Made by a program: the position numbers and the translations under genes. The notes beneath the pieces are model-generated. The model was given only the letters and a program-made list of their open reading frames with translations, made no database searches and had not been told where the DNA came from. This document shows positions 35,857 to 44,507 of a stretch of DNA of 64,000 bases, piece after piece. The stretch is from an uncultured Dorea sp. (GTDB lineage: Bacteria; Bacillota; Clostridia; Lachnospirales; Lachnospiraceae), in the NCBI GenBank assembly GCA_910587575.1, contig CAJULU010000001.1, forward strand, positions 53,142-117,141, in the 5' to 3' direction. Every line of letters starts with the position of its first letter. The stretch's first letter is position 1.

Positions 35857-36260
35857 AGGAACTTACCATGAATGCAACGGTCGAAAACATTACCCGGGTG
35901 ACGGCCTTTGTGGACGAGGAGCTGGAGGCGCTCGGGTGTCCCATGAAGGCGCAGATGCAGATTGACATTGCCATTGACGAACTTTTTGGAAATATCGCCC
36001 ATTATGCCTACAACCCTGAGGTGGGGCCTGCCACCGTCCGGGTGGAGGTTGTGGAAGATCCCCTTTCGGTGGTCGTGTCCTTTATTGACAAGGGGGTCCC
36101 TTACGATCCCCTTTCCCGGGAGGATCCGGATGTGGAACTGTCTCTGGAGGAGCGCAGAATCGGGGGGCTTGGGATCTACATGGTGAAGAAGAGTATGGAT
36201 GAGATCTCTTATGAGTATAAGGACGGGCAGAATATTCTGCGGATCAGGAAGAAGATCTAG
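35853..36260 (+). CDS. RsbW/SpoIIAB-like serine kinase (HATPase)
   Basis: 135 residues forming a single HATPase domain of the anti-sigma-kinase type. The N-box IDELFGNIAHYAY has its Asn; G1 is FIDKGVPYDP; G2 is RRIGGLGIYMVKKSMDEI. All nucleotide contacts appear intact. The ATG at 35853 overlaps the phosphatase stop (ATGA) and has GAAGGTG nearby, so the pair is translated together. It should phosphorylate the STAS antagonist and, in its free form, bind a target. With no sigma factor in the cluster, that target may be elsewhere in the genome or may be the transporter fusions. The stop codon overlaps the start of a long hairpin element. Confidence 0.92.
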   Translation: MKELTMNATVENITRVTAFVDEELEALGCPMKAQMQIDIAIDELFGNIAHYAYNPEVGPATVRVEVVEDPLSVVVSFIDKGVPYDPLSREDPDVELSLEERRIGGLGIYMVKKSMDEISYEYKDGQNILRIRKKI

Positions 36261-36418
36261 TATTCCGTCTGGCTGGAAATCGAACTTCTGAACTGCCTGA
36301 TCCGCACCATTACGTCAAAGTTTTAGTCGATGAGCCCACATCGCCGTCGGACTTTTGCCTGGCACTGGCACGGATCAGACAGCTCATCCGTTCAATTTCT
36401 AACCGGATGGAGTACTAG
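36257..36418. repeat. 162-bp long imperfect hairpin element with CTAGTA/TACTAG ends
   Basis: The two halves are inverted copies over most of their length: CTAGTATTCCGTCTGG pairs with CCGGATGGAGTACTAG, GGAAATCGAAC with GTTCAATTTC, and TGAACTGCCTGATCCG with CGGATCAGACAGCTCA. The centre holds GATGAGCCCACATCGCCGTCGG. A partial third copy (CTAGTATTCCGTCTGGTCAG) follows at 36415 and forms the 3' end of the next, minus-strand gene. A similar element lies at 55537-55700. It fills the whole gap between the genes and could act as a bidirectional RNA structure. Confidence 0.85.
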
Positions 36419-38181
36419 TATTCCGTCTGGTCAGAAATTCTTCTGTCTGCAGATTCTAAGGGTTTTTCCTGTTCAGGGAACCCATCCGGCTTGCGATATC
36501 CGCCCAGACTTTCCCGAAGCAGTTCCACACGGCATTCATGCCTTTTGGCCGGATCATTTCTGTTATAAGCAATCCCGACTGCAAGAATCCGGCCGGTGCA
36601 TTTCGGGGGTTCTCCTAGTCTGCCGTCAAAATTTAACGCATATTTCCTGTCTTTGATCTGCCGAATTGCTTTTTCGACAGGCTGATCCAATTTTAGTTCG
36701 ATGATGATCCCGTCATCTTCTTTTTTATATGGATAGAAAATATAATCCGCATACCCGGTGCCTGACCGGTCTTCCAGATGGATATCATAGTATTCTCTTG
36801 CCTGGAGATAGGCAAAGGTAATTACTTTAGAAAGTTCTGCTTCATCGCTATACCGTATCAGAGGGCTTTCCGTATTATGAATCCGTTCCAGAATCTCAGT
36901 CATTGTCCTGGTATCTCCGGCTCTGGTTGCTGACAGCATCCTGCCAGATTCCGCTGCAAGACGGTAGATATATCCGAAAGTAGGACGCTGGCGTACCATG
37001 TCGGCAAATTTATCCATCAGTTCTTTATTCGGAATAGAAACATGTCCGTTGCTGTAGCTGAGAAAGCCATATACGACCATTGCCGAATAAATTTCATCCT
37101 TTGTTGCAAGTTCCAAAGAAGTAGAAGCATACTCCTGTACATTCGCAGGAATCGTGGTTCCGCTCATAAGAGCTGCGATTTCATCCCTAATCCCGGAAAT
37201 GTCATTTTTGACATAAGTAAATATCTCGTCATAAGGACCGGAACTGGTCCAGTAATTACCAAGCTGATTCAATGAAAGGGCGCCGACTACGGATCTGGGG
37301 TTATACAGCCGCTTCCCGGACATGGTCTCATAACCGTCATACCAGAGTTTTAATTCACTGCGGCTTATTCTGGGTTCCTTTTCAATATTGAGATAACGCT
37401 CATAAAGCGCATCCACCTCCTCGTCTGTAAAGCCAAAATAAGAACTGTACTTTTCACTGGAAGCCATGGAAAATTCAAAAAACATATTCAGTTCCGAACC
37501 GCTGGAATACTTTGCAATGGGGAGAATGCCTGTCATATAGGCCATCTCAACATATGGCTTGTCTTTCAGCAGGTTGCTCAGAAAGTCAATATAAGCCTCT
37601 TTATCCCGGTCTGTGACGAAATCCCTGTGGAAAATATAATCCCATTCGTCGAGCACAAAGATAAAGCGTTCGCCGCCGCAGTATTCGAATATGGATTGGA
37701 GTGCATCCCACACGGCATCGTCTGTTTCAATCGCTGCATCCGGATAGGCTTTCATCAGATCCCGTATAAGCCTGGTCTGAATCCGGTTAATATACTGCTG
37801 GTATGTTGTACAGTCACGGGGGAGTTCATTGAACATGATATGAATCAGATTATGCTGGTTCAGATGTTCTTCATACCAACGATATCCGGCTGCATGAAGC
37901 TGGCCAAACAAAGAACTGCTGTCTGCGCCTTTTCCGAAATAAGATGAAATCATATCGGCCATGACGGTTTTTCCGAAGCGTCGGGGTCTTGTGATGCAGA
38001 TATATTTCATGCCTGTTCCATGGCTTTCCCCGGATATTCCCCGGATATTCTCCTTCAGTTCTACAATGGGGACGAGTTCGTCCAGAAATTTCGTCTTATC
38101 AACGAAATAAGGGGAAGAAAAAGCTTCACAATAAAGCATATAAGGACTTGTGCTGTTCAAGTAAATACCCATATAGGTCAC
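36415..38181 (-). CDS. AAA-ATPase-like protein with C-terminal PD-(D/E)XK nuclease domain
   Basis: 588 residues. The N-terminal AAA-ATPase_like domain begins SPYFVDKTKFLDELV and has the P-loop RPRRFGKT (near residue 57) and Walker B RFIFVLDEWDYIF. The C-terminal PDDEXK_9-type domain has GYADYIFYPY followed by IIIELKLD, giving the Asp and ExK of the nuclease core. Proteins of this kind are multicopy in gut Clostridia and Bacteroidota; their role is unsettled, with defence or mobile-element functions suggested. The gene stands alone, and its 3' end lies within a repeat related to the adjacent hairpin element. An in-frame later Met may be the true start, but GGGCG-type sequence gives no decision. 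Confidence 0.85.
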   Translation of the reverse strand: MTYMGIYLNSTSPYMLYCEAFSSPYFVDKTKFLDELVPIVELKENIRGISGESHGTGMKYICITRPRRFGKTVMADMISSYFGKGADSSSLFGQLHAAGYRWYEEHLNQHNLIHIMFNELPRDCTTYQQYINRIQTRLIRDLMKAYPDAAIETDDAVWDALQSIFEYCGGERFIFVLDEWDYIFHRDFVTDRDKEAYIDFLSNLLKDKPYVEMAYMTGILPIAKYSSGSELNMFFEFSMASSEKYSSYFGFTDEEVDALYERYLNIEKEPRISRSELKLWYDGYETMSGKRLYNPRSVVGALSLNQLGNYWTSSGPYDEIFTYVKNDISGIRDEIAALMSGTTIPANVQEYASTSLELATKDEIYSAMVVYGFLSYSNGHVSIPNKELMDKFADMVRQRPTFGYIYRLAAESGRMLSATRAGDTRTMTEILERIHNTESPLIRYSDEAELSKVITFAYLQAREYYDIHLEDRSGTGYADYIFYPYKKEDDGIIIELKLDQPVEKAIRQIKDRKYALNFDGRLGEPPKCTGRILAVGIAYNRNDPAKRHECRVELLRESLGGYRKPDGFPEQEKPLESADRRISDQTEY

Positions 38182-38334
38182 GCCCCTTTCGATTGCTGGT
38201 TTTCTGAATAATTACAGATATTTTAGCATGACGGCAGGGGTAAGGCAAGCCACATATTTGAAAAGAGTACAGCAGAGTTTCATCAGGTTCCAGGTCAGTA
38301 TCTCCATCAATTCCAGCAGAAATCTAATACAGGA

Positions 38335-38811
38335 ATGAGATTGAATCTTTTACAGAGATATATCTTTGTGGCACTTGACATCTATAAGGAAAACCATCAA
38401 AATAAAGATATTAAGAGTCGTCTTGATGGGTGGCTTACATTCTTAAGCAGTGACGAGCCAGCGGATATCATTGCGTTGATAGAGAAGTATCCGCAATTCA
38501 AGCCGATGTATGAGCAGATTTATGAAATTTGTGAGAATATAGAGCAGGTGATGGGAATGTTTTCAAAGGAATTGTACGAACTGGACAGGAATACAGTGCA
38601 GTATATGATTGACGAACTGCAGGAAGAGAAAAAGCGCTGGAAGGAAGAAAAGAAGCGCTGGAAGGAAGAAAAGAAGCAATGGAGGGAAGAGGATGAGCGC
38701 TGGAAGGAAGAGAAGAAGCGCTGGAAGGAAAGAGATATGTGTCAACAGCAGGAGATTGAGCGCTTAAGGAGAGAAATGGCGGAGATGAAAAAGGATACTC
38801 TCGGAATGTGA
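38335..38811 (+). pseudogene. N-terminally truncated Rpn-like (PD-(D/E)XK) remnant with coiled-coil tail
   Basis: 158 residues from a weak ATG without a good ribosome site. The part IIALIEKYPQFKPMYEQIYEICENIEQVMGMFSKELYELDRNTVQYMI, read in overlapping pieces, is typical of the C-terminal part of Rpn-family recombination-promoting nucleases. The nuclease domain is absent: upstream sequence is open only to 38227 and does not resemble it. The tail is a highly charged coiled coil made of repeats close to KRWKEEKK, encoded by near-identical GCGCTGGAAGGAAGA units that probably expand and contract by slippage. It is likely a gene remnant; expression of the coil alone cannot be excluded. Confidence 0.55.
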
Positions 38812-38829
38812 CTGTGAAGGAGTAACAGA

Positions 38830-39540
38830 ATGTATAAGTCTGACAAGAAAAACAAGAGACCTCTGGGTGAACAGATTGAGGATGAACTGATGAAATATAT
38901 CCTGCAGGAGCCGGTTGAACCAGGCCGGAAGATTCCTAATGAATATGAACTGGCAGAGCGGTTTGGCGTCGGGCGCAGTACAATCCGGGAAGCGGTAAAA
39001 GGGCTGGTATCCCGGGGGATACTAGAGGTGCGCCGGGGATCCGGCACATACGTCATTAATACCAATACGCTGGCCGAGGATCCTCTGGGACTTGGAAGGA
39101 TTGAAGACAAATATAAGATGGCTCTGGATCTGTTCGAGGTGCGTCTCATGATTGAGCCGGAGATTGCTGCTCTTGCGTGTAAGAATGCGTCCGGGAAAGA
39201 ACTGGACAGACTGAAACGTTTATGCAATGAGACGGAACAGCTATACCGGGGCGGGCATAATCATATCAGCAAAGACATCGAATTTCATACCTGTATTGCC
39301 CAATGCAGTAAGAACCAGGTGGTGGAGACGCTGGTTCCGGTTATCAACACGGCTGTCTATACATTTGCAAATCTGACTCACCGCTTACTGAAAGAAGAAA
39401 CACTGGAGACCCACAGAGCAATCACGGATGCCATATGCAAGAGGGATTCTGTGGGCGCCAGATGTGCGATGATGATGCATCTGACTTATAATCGTCAGAC
39501 GATTATGAAGCTTCTTGAGGAAAGAGATTATAATTCATAA
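38830..39540 (+). CDS. GntR/FadR-subfamily transcriptional regulator
   Basis: 236 residues. The N-terminal winged helix contains GEQIEDELMKYILQEPVEPGRKIPNEYELAERFGVGRSTIREAVKGL in consecutive pieces, the hallmark GntR motif. The C-terminal all-helical FCD domain (EVRLMIEPEIAALAC, DIEFHTCIAQCSKN, HRAITDAICKRD) carries Asp/His residues that usually bind a metal and a carboxylic-acid ligand. It is immediately upstream of the sugar-acid catabolic operon in the same direction, and perfect palindromes suited to its dimer lie in the intervening region. It is likely a repressor released by a sugar acid or its keto-deoxy product. Confidence 0.9.
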   Translation: MYKSDKKNKRPLGEQIEDELMKYILQEPVEPGRKIPNEYELAERFGVGRSTIREAVKGLVSRGILEVRRGSGTYVINTNTLAEDPLGLGRIEDKYKMALDLFEVRLMIEPEIAALACKNASGKELDRLKRLCNETEQLYRGGHNHISKDIEFHTCIAQCSKNQVVETLVPVINTAVYTFANLTHRLLKEETLETHRAITDAICKRDSVGARCAMMMHLTYNRQTIMKLLEERDYNS

Positions 39541-39721
39541 TGAAACAGTAAAATACATCAGACAATTATATTCTGCAGCGAACGTCTCATAAATCAAAAT
39601 GGATAATCTATACAAAAAAATAGGATTTAGCGATTCTGGATTTCCCCCTTTTTTGTGCAATAATATAGAATGATTAAAAAATACATCAGATGTATTGATG
39701 AAAAAGAAAGGGAATATTATA
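39541..39721 (+). promoter_or_regulatory. Promoter/operator of the sugar-acid operon
   Basis: A perfect palindrome ATACATC-A-GATGTAT lies at 39681-39695, just after TAATATAG (-10-like, 39661-39668). A half-site, ATACATCAGA, lies at about 39553-39562. Both spacing and size suit a GntR/FadR dimer such as the one encoded immediately upstream. Operator position downstream of the -10 implies repression. Confidence 0.65.
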
Positions 39722-41521
39722 ATGAAACCGCTATTACATCAGACCTATAAGCTGATAGATCGGAAAGGAAAGATTATGAGATTAAGAAGTCAGGAAATGC
39801 GTAAAAACGCACCGGAACTGGATCCGCTGCGTATCGGAACCGGATGGAAACCGGAGGATCTGTCAAAGCCTCAGATTATGATTGAAAGCACCTATGGAGA
39901 CAGTCATCCCGGAAGCGGACACCTGAATATCCTGGTTGAGAAAGTCCGCAAAGGAATAAAGGAAGCTGGCGGGTATGGTGCACGTTATTATTGTACGGAT
40001 ATCTGTGACGGAGAGAGCCAGGGAACAGACGGTATCAATTACAGCCTGGCCAGCCGGGAGATGATTGCCAATATGATTGAAATCCATGCTAATGCAACCC
40101 CTTTTGATGCGGGAGTTTATCTGGCCAGCTGCGACAAAGGGATGCCAGGAAATCTGATGGGATTGGCAAGGGTGAATATTCCGTCCGTAGTAGTTCCGGG
40201 CGGTACGATGAGTGCGGGACCGGAAATGCTGACCCTGGAGCAGTTGGGTATGTACAGCGCCAGATATCAGAGAGGAGAGATTGATGAGGACAGGCTGAAC
40301 TGGGCGAAACATAACGCCTGTCCCGGATGCGGTGCATGTTCCTTCATTGGTACGGCTTCTACGATGCAGATTATGGCGGAAGCCCTTGGACTTGCCCTTC
40401 CCGGAAGCGCCCTTATGCCGGCTGACAGTCCGGATCTGCCGGCATATGCCGAAGAAGCGGGAAAACAGGCGGTGAAGCTTGCAGCCCTTCCTCATATGCG
40501 CCCGGGTGACATCGTCACTGCAGACAGCTTCGAAAACGCAATCCTCGTGCATGCTGCAGTCTCGGGAAGTACCAACTGTCTGCTGCATATCCCGGCCATT
40601 GCACACGAATTTGATATCGAGATCACGGGAGACACCTTTGACCGTCTGCACAGGAATGCAAGATATCTCCTGGACATCCGTCCTGCCGGAAGATGGCCGG
40701 CGGAATGCTTTTACTATGCCGGCGGAGTCCCGGCAATCATGGAGGAAATCCGTGCTCATCTCCATCTGGATGTCAGGACAGTAACCGGAAAGACCCTGGG
40801 AGAAAACCTGGACGAGTTAAAAAGAAACGGCTTCTATGAAAGATGTGAAGAACTGCTTGGGAGATTCAATCAGCGTTACCAGGTTTCACTGACCAGAGAG
40901 GACATCATCCGTCCTTATGAAAAGGCCATCGGAACAGAGGGGAGCATTGCCATATTAAGGGGGAATCTGGCGCCGGAAGGAGCAGTCATCAAGCACACGG
41001 CATGCCCGGAGGAGATGTTTAAAGCTGTCTTAAGAGCAAGGCCCTTTGACAGTGAAGAGGAATGTCTGGATGCTGTACTGAAGCATAAGGTTCAGAAGGG
41101 AGAGGCGGTATTTATCCGTTATGAGGGACCGAAAGGCAGCGGAATGCCGGAGATGTTCTATACATCCGAGGCAATCAGCACTGACAGAGAACTTGGGAAA
41201 AGCATTGCGCTGATTACGGACGGACGTTTTTCCGGAGCCTCCACGGGGCCGGTGATCGGCCACTGCAGCCCGGAAGCGGTGGACGGCGGACCAATCGCCC
41301 TTGTGGAAGAAGGCGATCTGATTGAGATTGACGTAGAAGAACGGAAACTGAACATTATCGGTATTGCAGGAGAACGAAAGACTATGGAGGAAGTAGAAGC
41401 GGTTCTGGGTGAACGACGTAAGAAGTGGAAAGCCCGGAAACCCAGATATCAGAGGGGTGTACTCCGTCTGTTCAGTGAGCACGCCGCAAGTCCCATGAAG
41501 GGAGCCTATCTGGAATATTAG
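39722..41521 (+). CDS. IlvD/Edd-family sugar-acid dehydratase
   Basis: About 599 residues (ATG 39722, GAAAGGGA upstream); ATG 39776, with GGAAAGGA, is an equally plausible start giving 581 residues. The Fe-S ligand motifs of the family are present: CDICDGESQG, SCDKGMPGN and CPGCGACSFIGTAS; GPKGSGMPEMF and TDGRFSGASTG line the substrate site. The genetic context (KDPG aldolase, KDG kinase) argues for an aldonate or similar sugar-acid dehydratase yielding a 2-keto-3-deoxy acid, and against dihydroxy-acid dehydratase of branched-chain synthesis. The exact sugar acid cannot be read from the sequence. It is the first gene of the GntR-controlled operon. Confidence 0.88.
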   Translation: MKPLLHQTYKLIDRKGKIMRLRSQEMRKNAPELDPLRIGTGWKPEDLSKPQIMIESTYGDSHPGSGHLNILVEKVRKGIKEAGGYGARYYCTDICDGESQGTDGINYSLASREMIANMIEIHANATPFDAGVYLASCDKGMPGNLMGLARVNIPSVVVPGGTMSAGPEMLTLEQLGMYSARYQRGEIDEDRLNWAKHNACPGCGACSFIGTASTMQIMAEALGLALPGSALMPADSPDLPAYAEEAGKQAVKLAALPHMRPGDIVTADSFENAILVHAAVSGSTNCLLHIPAIAHEFDIEITGDTFDRLHRNARYLLDIRPAGRWPAECFYYAGGVPAIMEEIRAHLHLDVRTVTGKTLGENLDELKRNGFYERCEELLGRFNQRYQVSLTREDIIRPYEKAIGTEGSIAILRGNLAPEGAVIKHTACPEEMFKAVLRARPFDSEEECLDAVLKHKVQKGEAVFIRYEGPKGSGMPEMFYTSEAISTDRELGKSIALITDGRFSGASTGPVIGHCSPEAVDGGPIALVEEGDLIEIDVEERKLNIIGIAGERKTMEEVEAVLGERRKKWKARKPRYQRGVLRLFSEHAASPMKGAYLEY

Positions 41522-41577
41522 TGGAAAGAAGCCTTTAGATTCAGATATTAATAGAGACTGAGGGAGAGAAAGAAGAA

Positions 41578-42219
41578 ATGAGAACAATAGCAGAACAGTT
41601 TTATGACTATGGGGTGGTCCCGGTGGTTGTACTTAATGAAACAGCGGATGCACTTCCTCTTGCAAGAGCGCTGACCGAAGGCGGGCTTCCCTGTGCCGAA
41701 GTCACATTCCGCACAGAAGCAGCCGAAGAGTCCATCCGTCTGATGAGCTGTGAATATCCGGACATGCTGGTAGGAGCCGGAACGGTTCTGACGGTGGAAC
41801 AGGCAGACCGTGCCGTGGCAGCGGGAGCAAAATTCATTGTAAGTCCCGGATTTGACCCGGAGATTGTGGATTACTGCCTGGAAAAAGAAATTCCGGTTTT
41901 CCCGGGATGTATCACGCCGTCTGAGGTGGCGCAGGCGGCAAAGCGGGGAATGAAGGTTGTCAAATTCTTTCCGGCAGAGCAGGCAGGAGGGATTGCCATG
42001 ATCAAAGCCATGGCGGCGCCCTATACGATGATGAAATTTATGCCCACAGGCGGAATCAGTGCGAAAAATCTGAAGGAATATCTTAGCTGTGACAAGATTA
42101 TCTGCTGCGGCGGAAGCTGGATGGTAAAAGGAGATCTGATCAGAAACGGTGAATTTGACAGAATCCGTGAACTGACGAAAGAGGCGGTGGAACTTGCGGC
42201 ATCTGTCCGGAATTCATAA
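41578..42219 (+). CDS. eda: KDPG/KHG aldolase
   Basis: 213 residues, a complete class I aldolase barrel. The catalytic features are Glu in CAEVTFRT, the strand VGAGTVLTVEQA, FPGCITPSE, and the Schiff-base Lys129 in VVKFFPAEQ, followed by a phosphate site with KFMPTGGIS and CCGGSWM. It cleaves 2-keto-3-deoxy-6-phosphogluconate (or 4-hydroxy-2-oxoglutarate) to pyruvate and glyceraldehyde 3-phosphate. It follows the dehydratase by 56 bases with GGGAGAG upstream, and the kinase that would supply its substrate follows. The overall path would be semi-phosphorylative Entner-Doudoroff-like. Confidence 0.92.
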   Translation: MRTIAEQFYDYGVVPVVVLNETADALPLARALTEGGLPCAEVTFRTEAAEESIRLMSCEYPDMLVGAGTVLTVEQADRAVAAGAKFIVSPGFDPEIVDYCLEKEIPVFPGCITPSEVAQAAKRGMKVVKFFPAEQAGGIAMIKAMAAPYTMMKFMPTGGISAKNLKEYLSCDKIICCGGSWMVKGDLIRNGEFDRIRELTKEAVELAASVRNS

Positions 42220-42249
42220 TGTCCCTGATTTTTGTATATGTAAAGAAGA

Positions 42250-42302
42250 ATGGCTGGCAAATAGCAGCCAGCTGTGATTAAAAAGCAGATGGCTGGCAAA
42301 TA
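42250..42302 (+). repeat. Short 39-bp-period direct repeat with a hairpin
   Basis: ATGGCTGGCAAATA occurs at 42250-42263 and again at 42289-42302, with related sequence after each. The first copy forms a GCTGGC/GCCAGC hairpin (42253-42272). It lies in the 122-base gap between the aldolase and kinase genes and may adjust expression of the distal genes. Confidence 0.75.
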
Positions 42303-42341
42303 ACCTGCGGCTGTAATGTGAAATGAACAGGAGAATGGAAA

Positions 42342-43439
42342 ATGGAATTAAATTTAAGACCAGAACAGGAATGTTACTATGATGCCGTATCCCTTGGAGA
42401 GGTGATGTTAAGGCTGGACCCAGGCGAAGGCAGAATTCGGACGGCCAGGAATTTCCGGGTGTGGGAAGGCGGCGGGGAATACAATGTTGTCCGCGGGCTT
42501 CGCAGATGTTTCGGCATGAAGACGGGGGTCATCACGGCATTTGCGGACAATGAGGTTGGGCTTCTGATGGAAGATCTGATTCTGCAGGGCGGTGTGGACA
42601 CTTCCCTAATTAAATGGATGAAGACAGACGGAATCGGCAGAGTCTGCAGGAACGGGCTGAATTTTACGGAGCGGGGCTTCGGCATCCGCGGGGCAGTAGG
42701 CTGTTCGGATCGTGCCAACACGGCGATCTCGAAAGCGTCTCCGCAGGATTTTGACTTCGAATATATCTTCGGGAAACTGGGAGTACGCTGGCTGCATACG
42801 GGCGGAATCTATGCGGCACTGTCCGAACAGGCAGGCGAGACGGCGCTTGCGGCAATAAAGACAGCGAAAAAGTACGGTACAGTCGTCTCTTATGACCTGA
42901 ATTACCGGCCGTCCATGTGGAGCGCCATCGGAGGTCTTGAGAAAGCCCGGGAAGTAAACAAAGAAATCGCAGACTATGTGGATGTGATGATCGGAAACGA
43001 AGAAGATTTTACTGCCTGCCTTGGTTTTGAAATCGAAGGAAACGATGAAAATCTCAAGGAACTGAATCTGGAAGGATATAAACAGATGATTCAGCATGCG
43101 GCAAAAGTGTACCCTAATTTTAAAGTAGTTGCTACGACCCTGCGGGAAGTAAAGACTGCAACGGTCAATGACTGGAGCGCCATCTGCTGGGCCGGGGGGC
43201 AGATCTGCAAATCAAAAGATTATAAAGGACTGGAGATTATGGATCGTGTCGGCGGCGGAGATTCCTTTGCCTCCGGTCTGATCTATGGACTGATGGCCAC
43301 AGGGGATGCGCAGACGGCCGTGAATTACGGAGCGGCTCATGGGGCGCTGGCAATGACCACGCCGGGGGATACCACTATGGCCAGTAAGAAGGAAGTAGAA
43401 GCAATCATGGGCGGCGCCGGAGCGAGAGTGCAGAGATAG
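42342..43439 (+). CDS. kdgK: PfkB-family sugar kinase, probable 2-keto-3-deoxygluconate kinase
   Basis: 365 residues. The ribokinase-fold markers are an early GEVMLRLDPGEGRIRTARNF, the substrate loop with GGGEYNVVRGL, and the anion-hole motif DRVGGGDSFASGL with catalytic Asp307. The early segment resembles KDG kinases more than fructokinases. Between an Eda aldolase and a dehydratase, phosphorylation of a 2-keto-3-deoxy acid at C6 is the natural reaction. AGGAGAATGG is the ribosome site region. Substrate specificity is inferred from the neighbours. Confidence 0.85.
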   Translation: MELNLRPEQECYYDAVSLGEVMLRLDPGEGRIRTARNFRVWEGGGEYNVVRGLRRCFGMKTGVITAFADNEVGLLMEDLILQGGVDTSLIKWMKTDGIGRVCRNGLNFTERGFGIRGAVGCSDRANTAISKASPQDFDFEYIFGKLGVRWLHTGGIYAALSEQAGETALAAIKTAKKYGTVVSYDLNYRPSMWSAIGGLEKAREVNKEIADYVDVMIGNEEDFTACLGFEIEGNDENLKELNLEGYKQMIQHAAKVYPNFKVVATTLREVKTATVNDWSAICWAGGQICKSKDYKGLEIMDRVGGGDSFASGLIYGLMATGDAQTAVNYGAAHGALAMTTPGDTTMASKKEVEAIMGGAGARVQR

Positions 43440-43456
43440 GAGAAAGGAGAATAAAA

Positions 43457-44449
43457 GTGATGAAGGAAGTGTTGGTGACGATTCCTGTTGAGGAAGAACA
43501 CCGGAGATATCTGGAGTCTGTCGGAACAGGAATGCATTTTACCTATGCATGCCGGCAGAAAGGAGCGGATGAAAAGATGGTTGCCCGGGCGGCCTATATC
43601 CTGGGGAATGTGCGTCCAGAGTATCTGTCCCAGGCGCAGAACCTGGAATTTCTGCAGCTTGACAGTGCAGGAGCCAATGAGTATGTTAAGCCGGGAATTC
43701 TTCCGGCAGGAGTTAAGCTGTGCAATGCGACAGGAGCTTACGGGGCGACAATCGCAGAGTATCTTGTAGGGATGGTCTTTGCGCTGAAGAAAAAGCTTCC
43801 CCGTTATGAAGAGAATCAAAGAAAGCATCTCTGGAAGGATGAGGGCATGGTAACAAATATTGCAGGAAGCAGCACACTGGTATTAGGACTGGGGGATATC
43901 GGAGATGTGTTTGCCAGGAAAATGCATGCCCTTGGCAGCAAGGTGACTGGCGTAAGAAGAAACCAGGGAGAAAAACCGGATTATCTGGAAGGGTTGTATC
44001 AGATGAGTGCATTGGAGGAACTGCTTCCCAAAGCAGACATTGTTGTATGTACATTGCCGGAAACGGCCGAGACCCGTCATCTTCTGGACGAACGGAAGCT
44101 TGGGCTTATGAAGCCTTCGGCAGTGCTGGTAAATGTGGGCCGCGGAAGCCTGATTCCGACACAGGATCTGATAAAGGCTCTGGAAGAAGGAATGATTGCA
44201 GGTGCAGCTATTGACGTGGCAGAACAGGAACCCCTGCCGGAAGATTCCCCTCTCTGGGAGGCCCCGAACCTGATCATAACGCCTCATGTGGCCGGGAATT
44301 ATCATACCCGGGAGATTCTTGATGCAGTAGTGGAAATCGCAGGGAGGAATTTCCAGGCATTTCTCTCTGGGAGGCCGCTGCGCAATGAAGTGGATTTTCA
44401 GACAGGATATCGGAAATGGGAAATATCTCTTGACATTGAGTATACTTAA
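43457..44449 (+). CDS. D-isomer-specific 2-hydroxyacid dehydrogenase
   Basis: 330 residues. The nucleotide-binding fold has LVLGLGDIGDVFARKMHALG (GxGxxG) followed by VTGVRRN; the Arg after the second strand favours NADP(H). The catalytic Arg is in LVNVGRGSLI, the Glu in AIDVAEQEPLP, and the His in ITPHVAGNYH. It would interconvert a 2-keto acid and a 2-hydroxy acid, for example a hexulosonate or glyoxylate/hydroxypyruvate-type substrate feeding the operon. A GGAGAA site precedes the start, 17 bases after the kinase stop. Confidence 0.88.
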   Translation: MMKEVLVTIPVEEEHRRYLESVGTGMHFTYACRQKGADEKMVARAAYILGNVRPEYLSQAQNLEFLQLDSAGANEYVKPGILPAGVKLCNATGAYGATIAEYLVGMVFALKKKLPRYEENQRKHLWKDEGMVTNIAGSSTLVLGLGDIGDVFARKMHALGSKVTGVRRNQGEKPDYLEGLYQMSALEELLPKADIVVCTLPETAETRHLLDERKLGLMKPSAVLVNVGRGSLIPTQDLIKALEEGMIAGAAIDVAEQEPLPEDSPLWEAPNLIITPHVAGNYHTREILDAVVEIAGRNFQAFLSGRPLRNEVDFQTGYRKWEISLDIEYT

Positions 44450-44507
44450 TGTATTATGATTCTATAGAGAAAAATGAATCAAGTATGTACTTGGACAGGA
44501 GGAAGAA

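Noticed and set aside
38640..38735. Possible satellite or CRISPR-like repeat
   Set aside because: The short GGAAGGAAGA units are codons of a coiled coil and are not separated by spacers.
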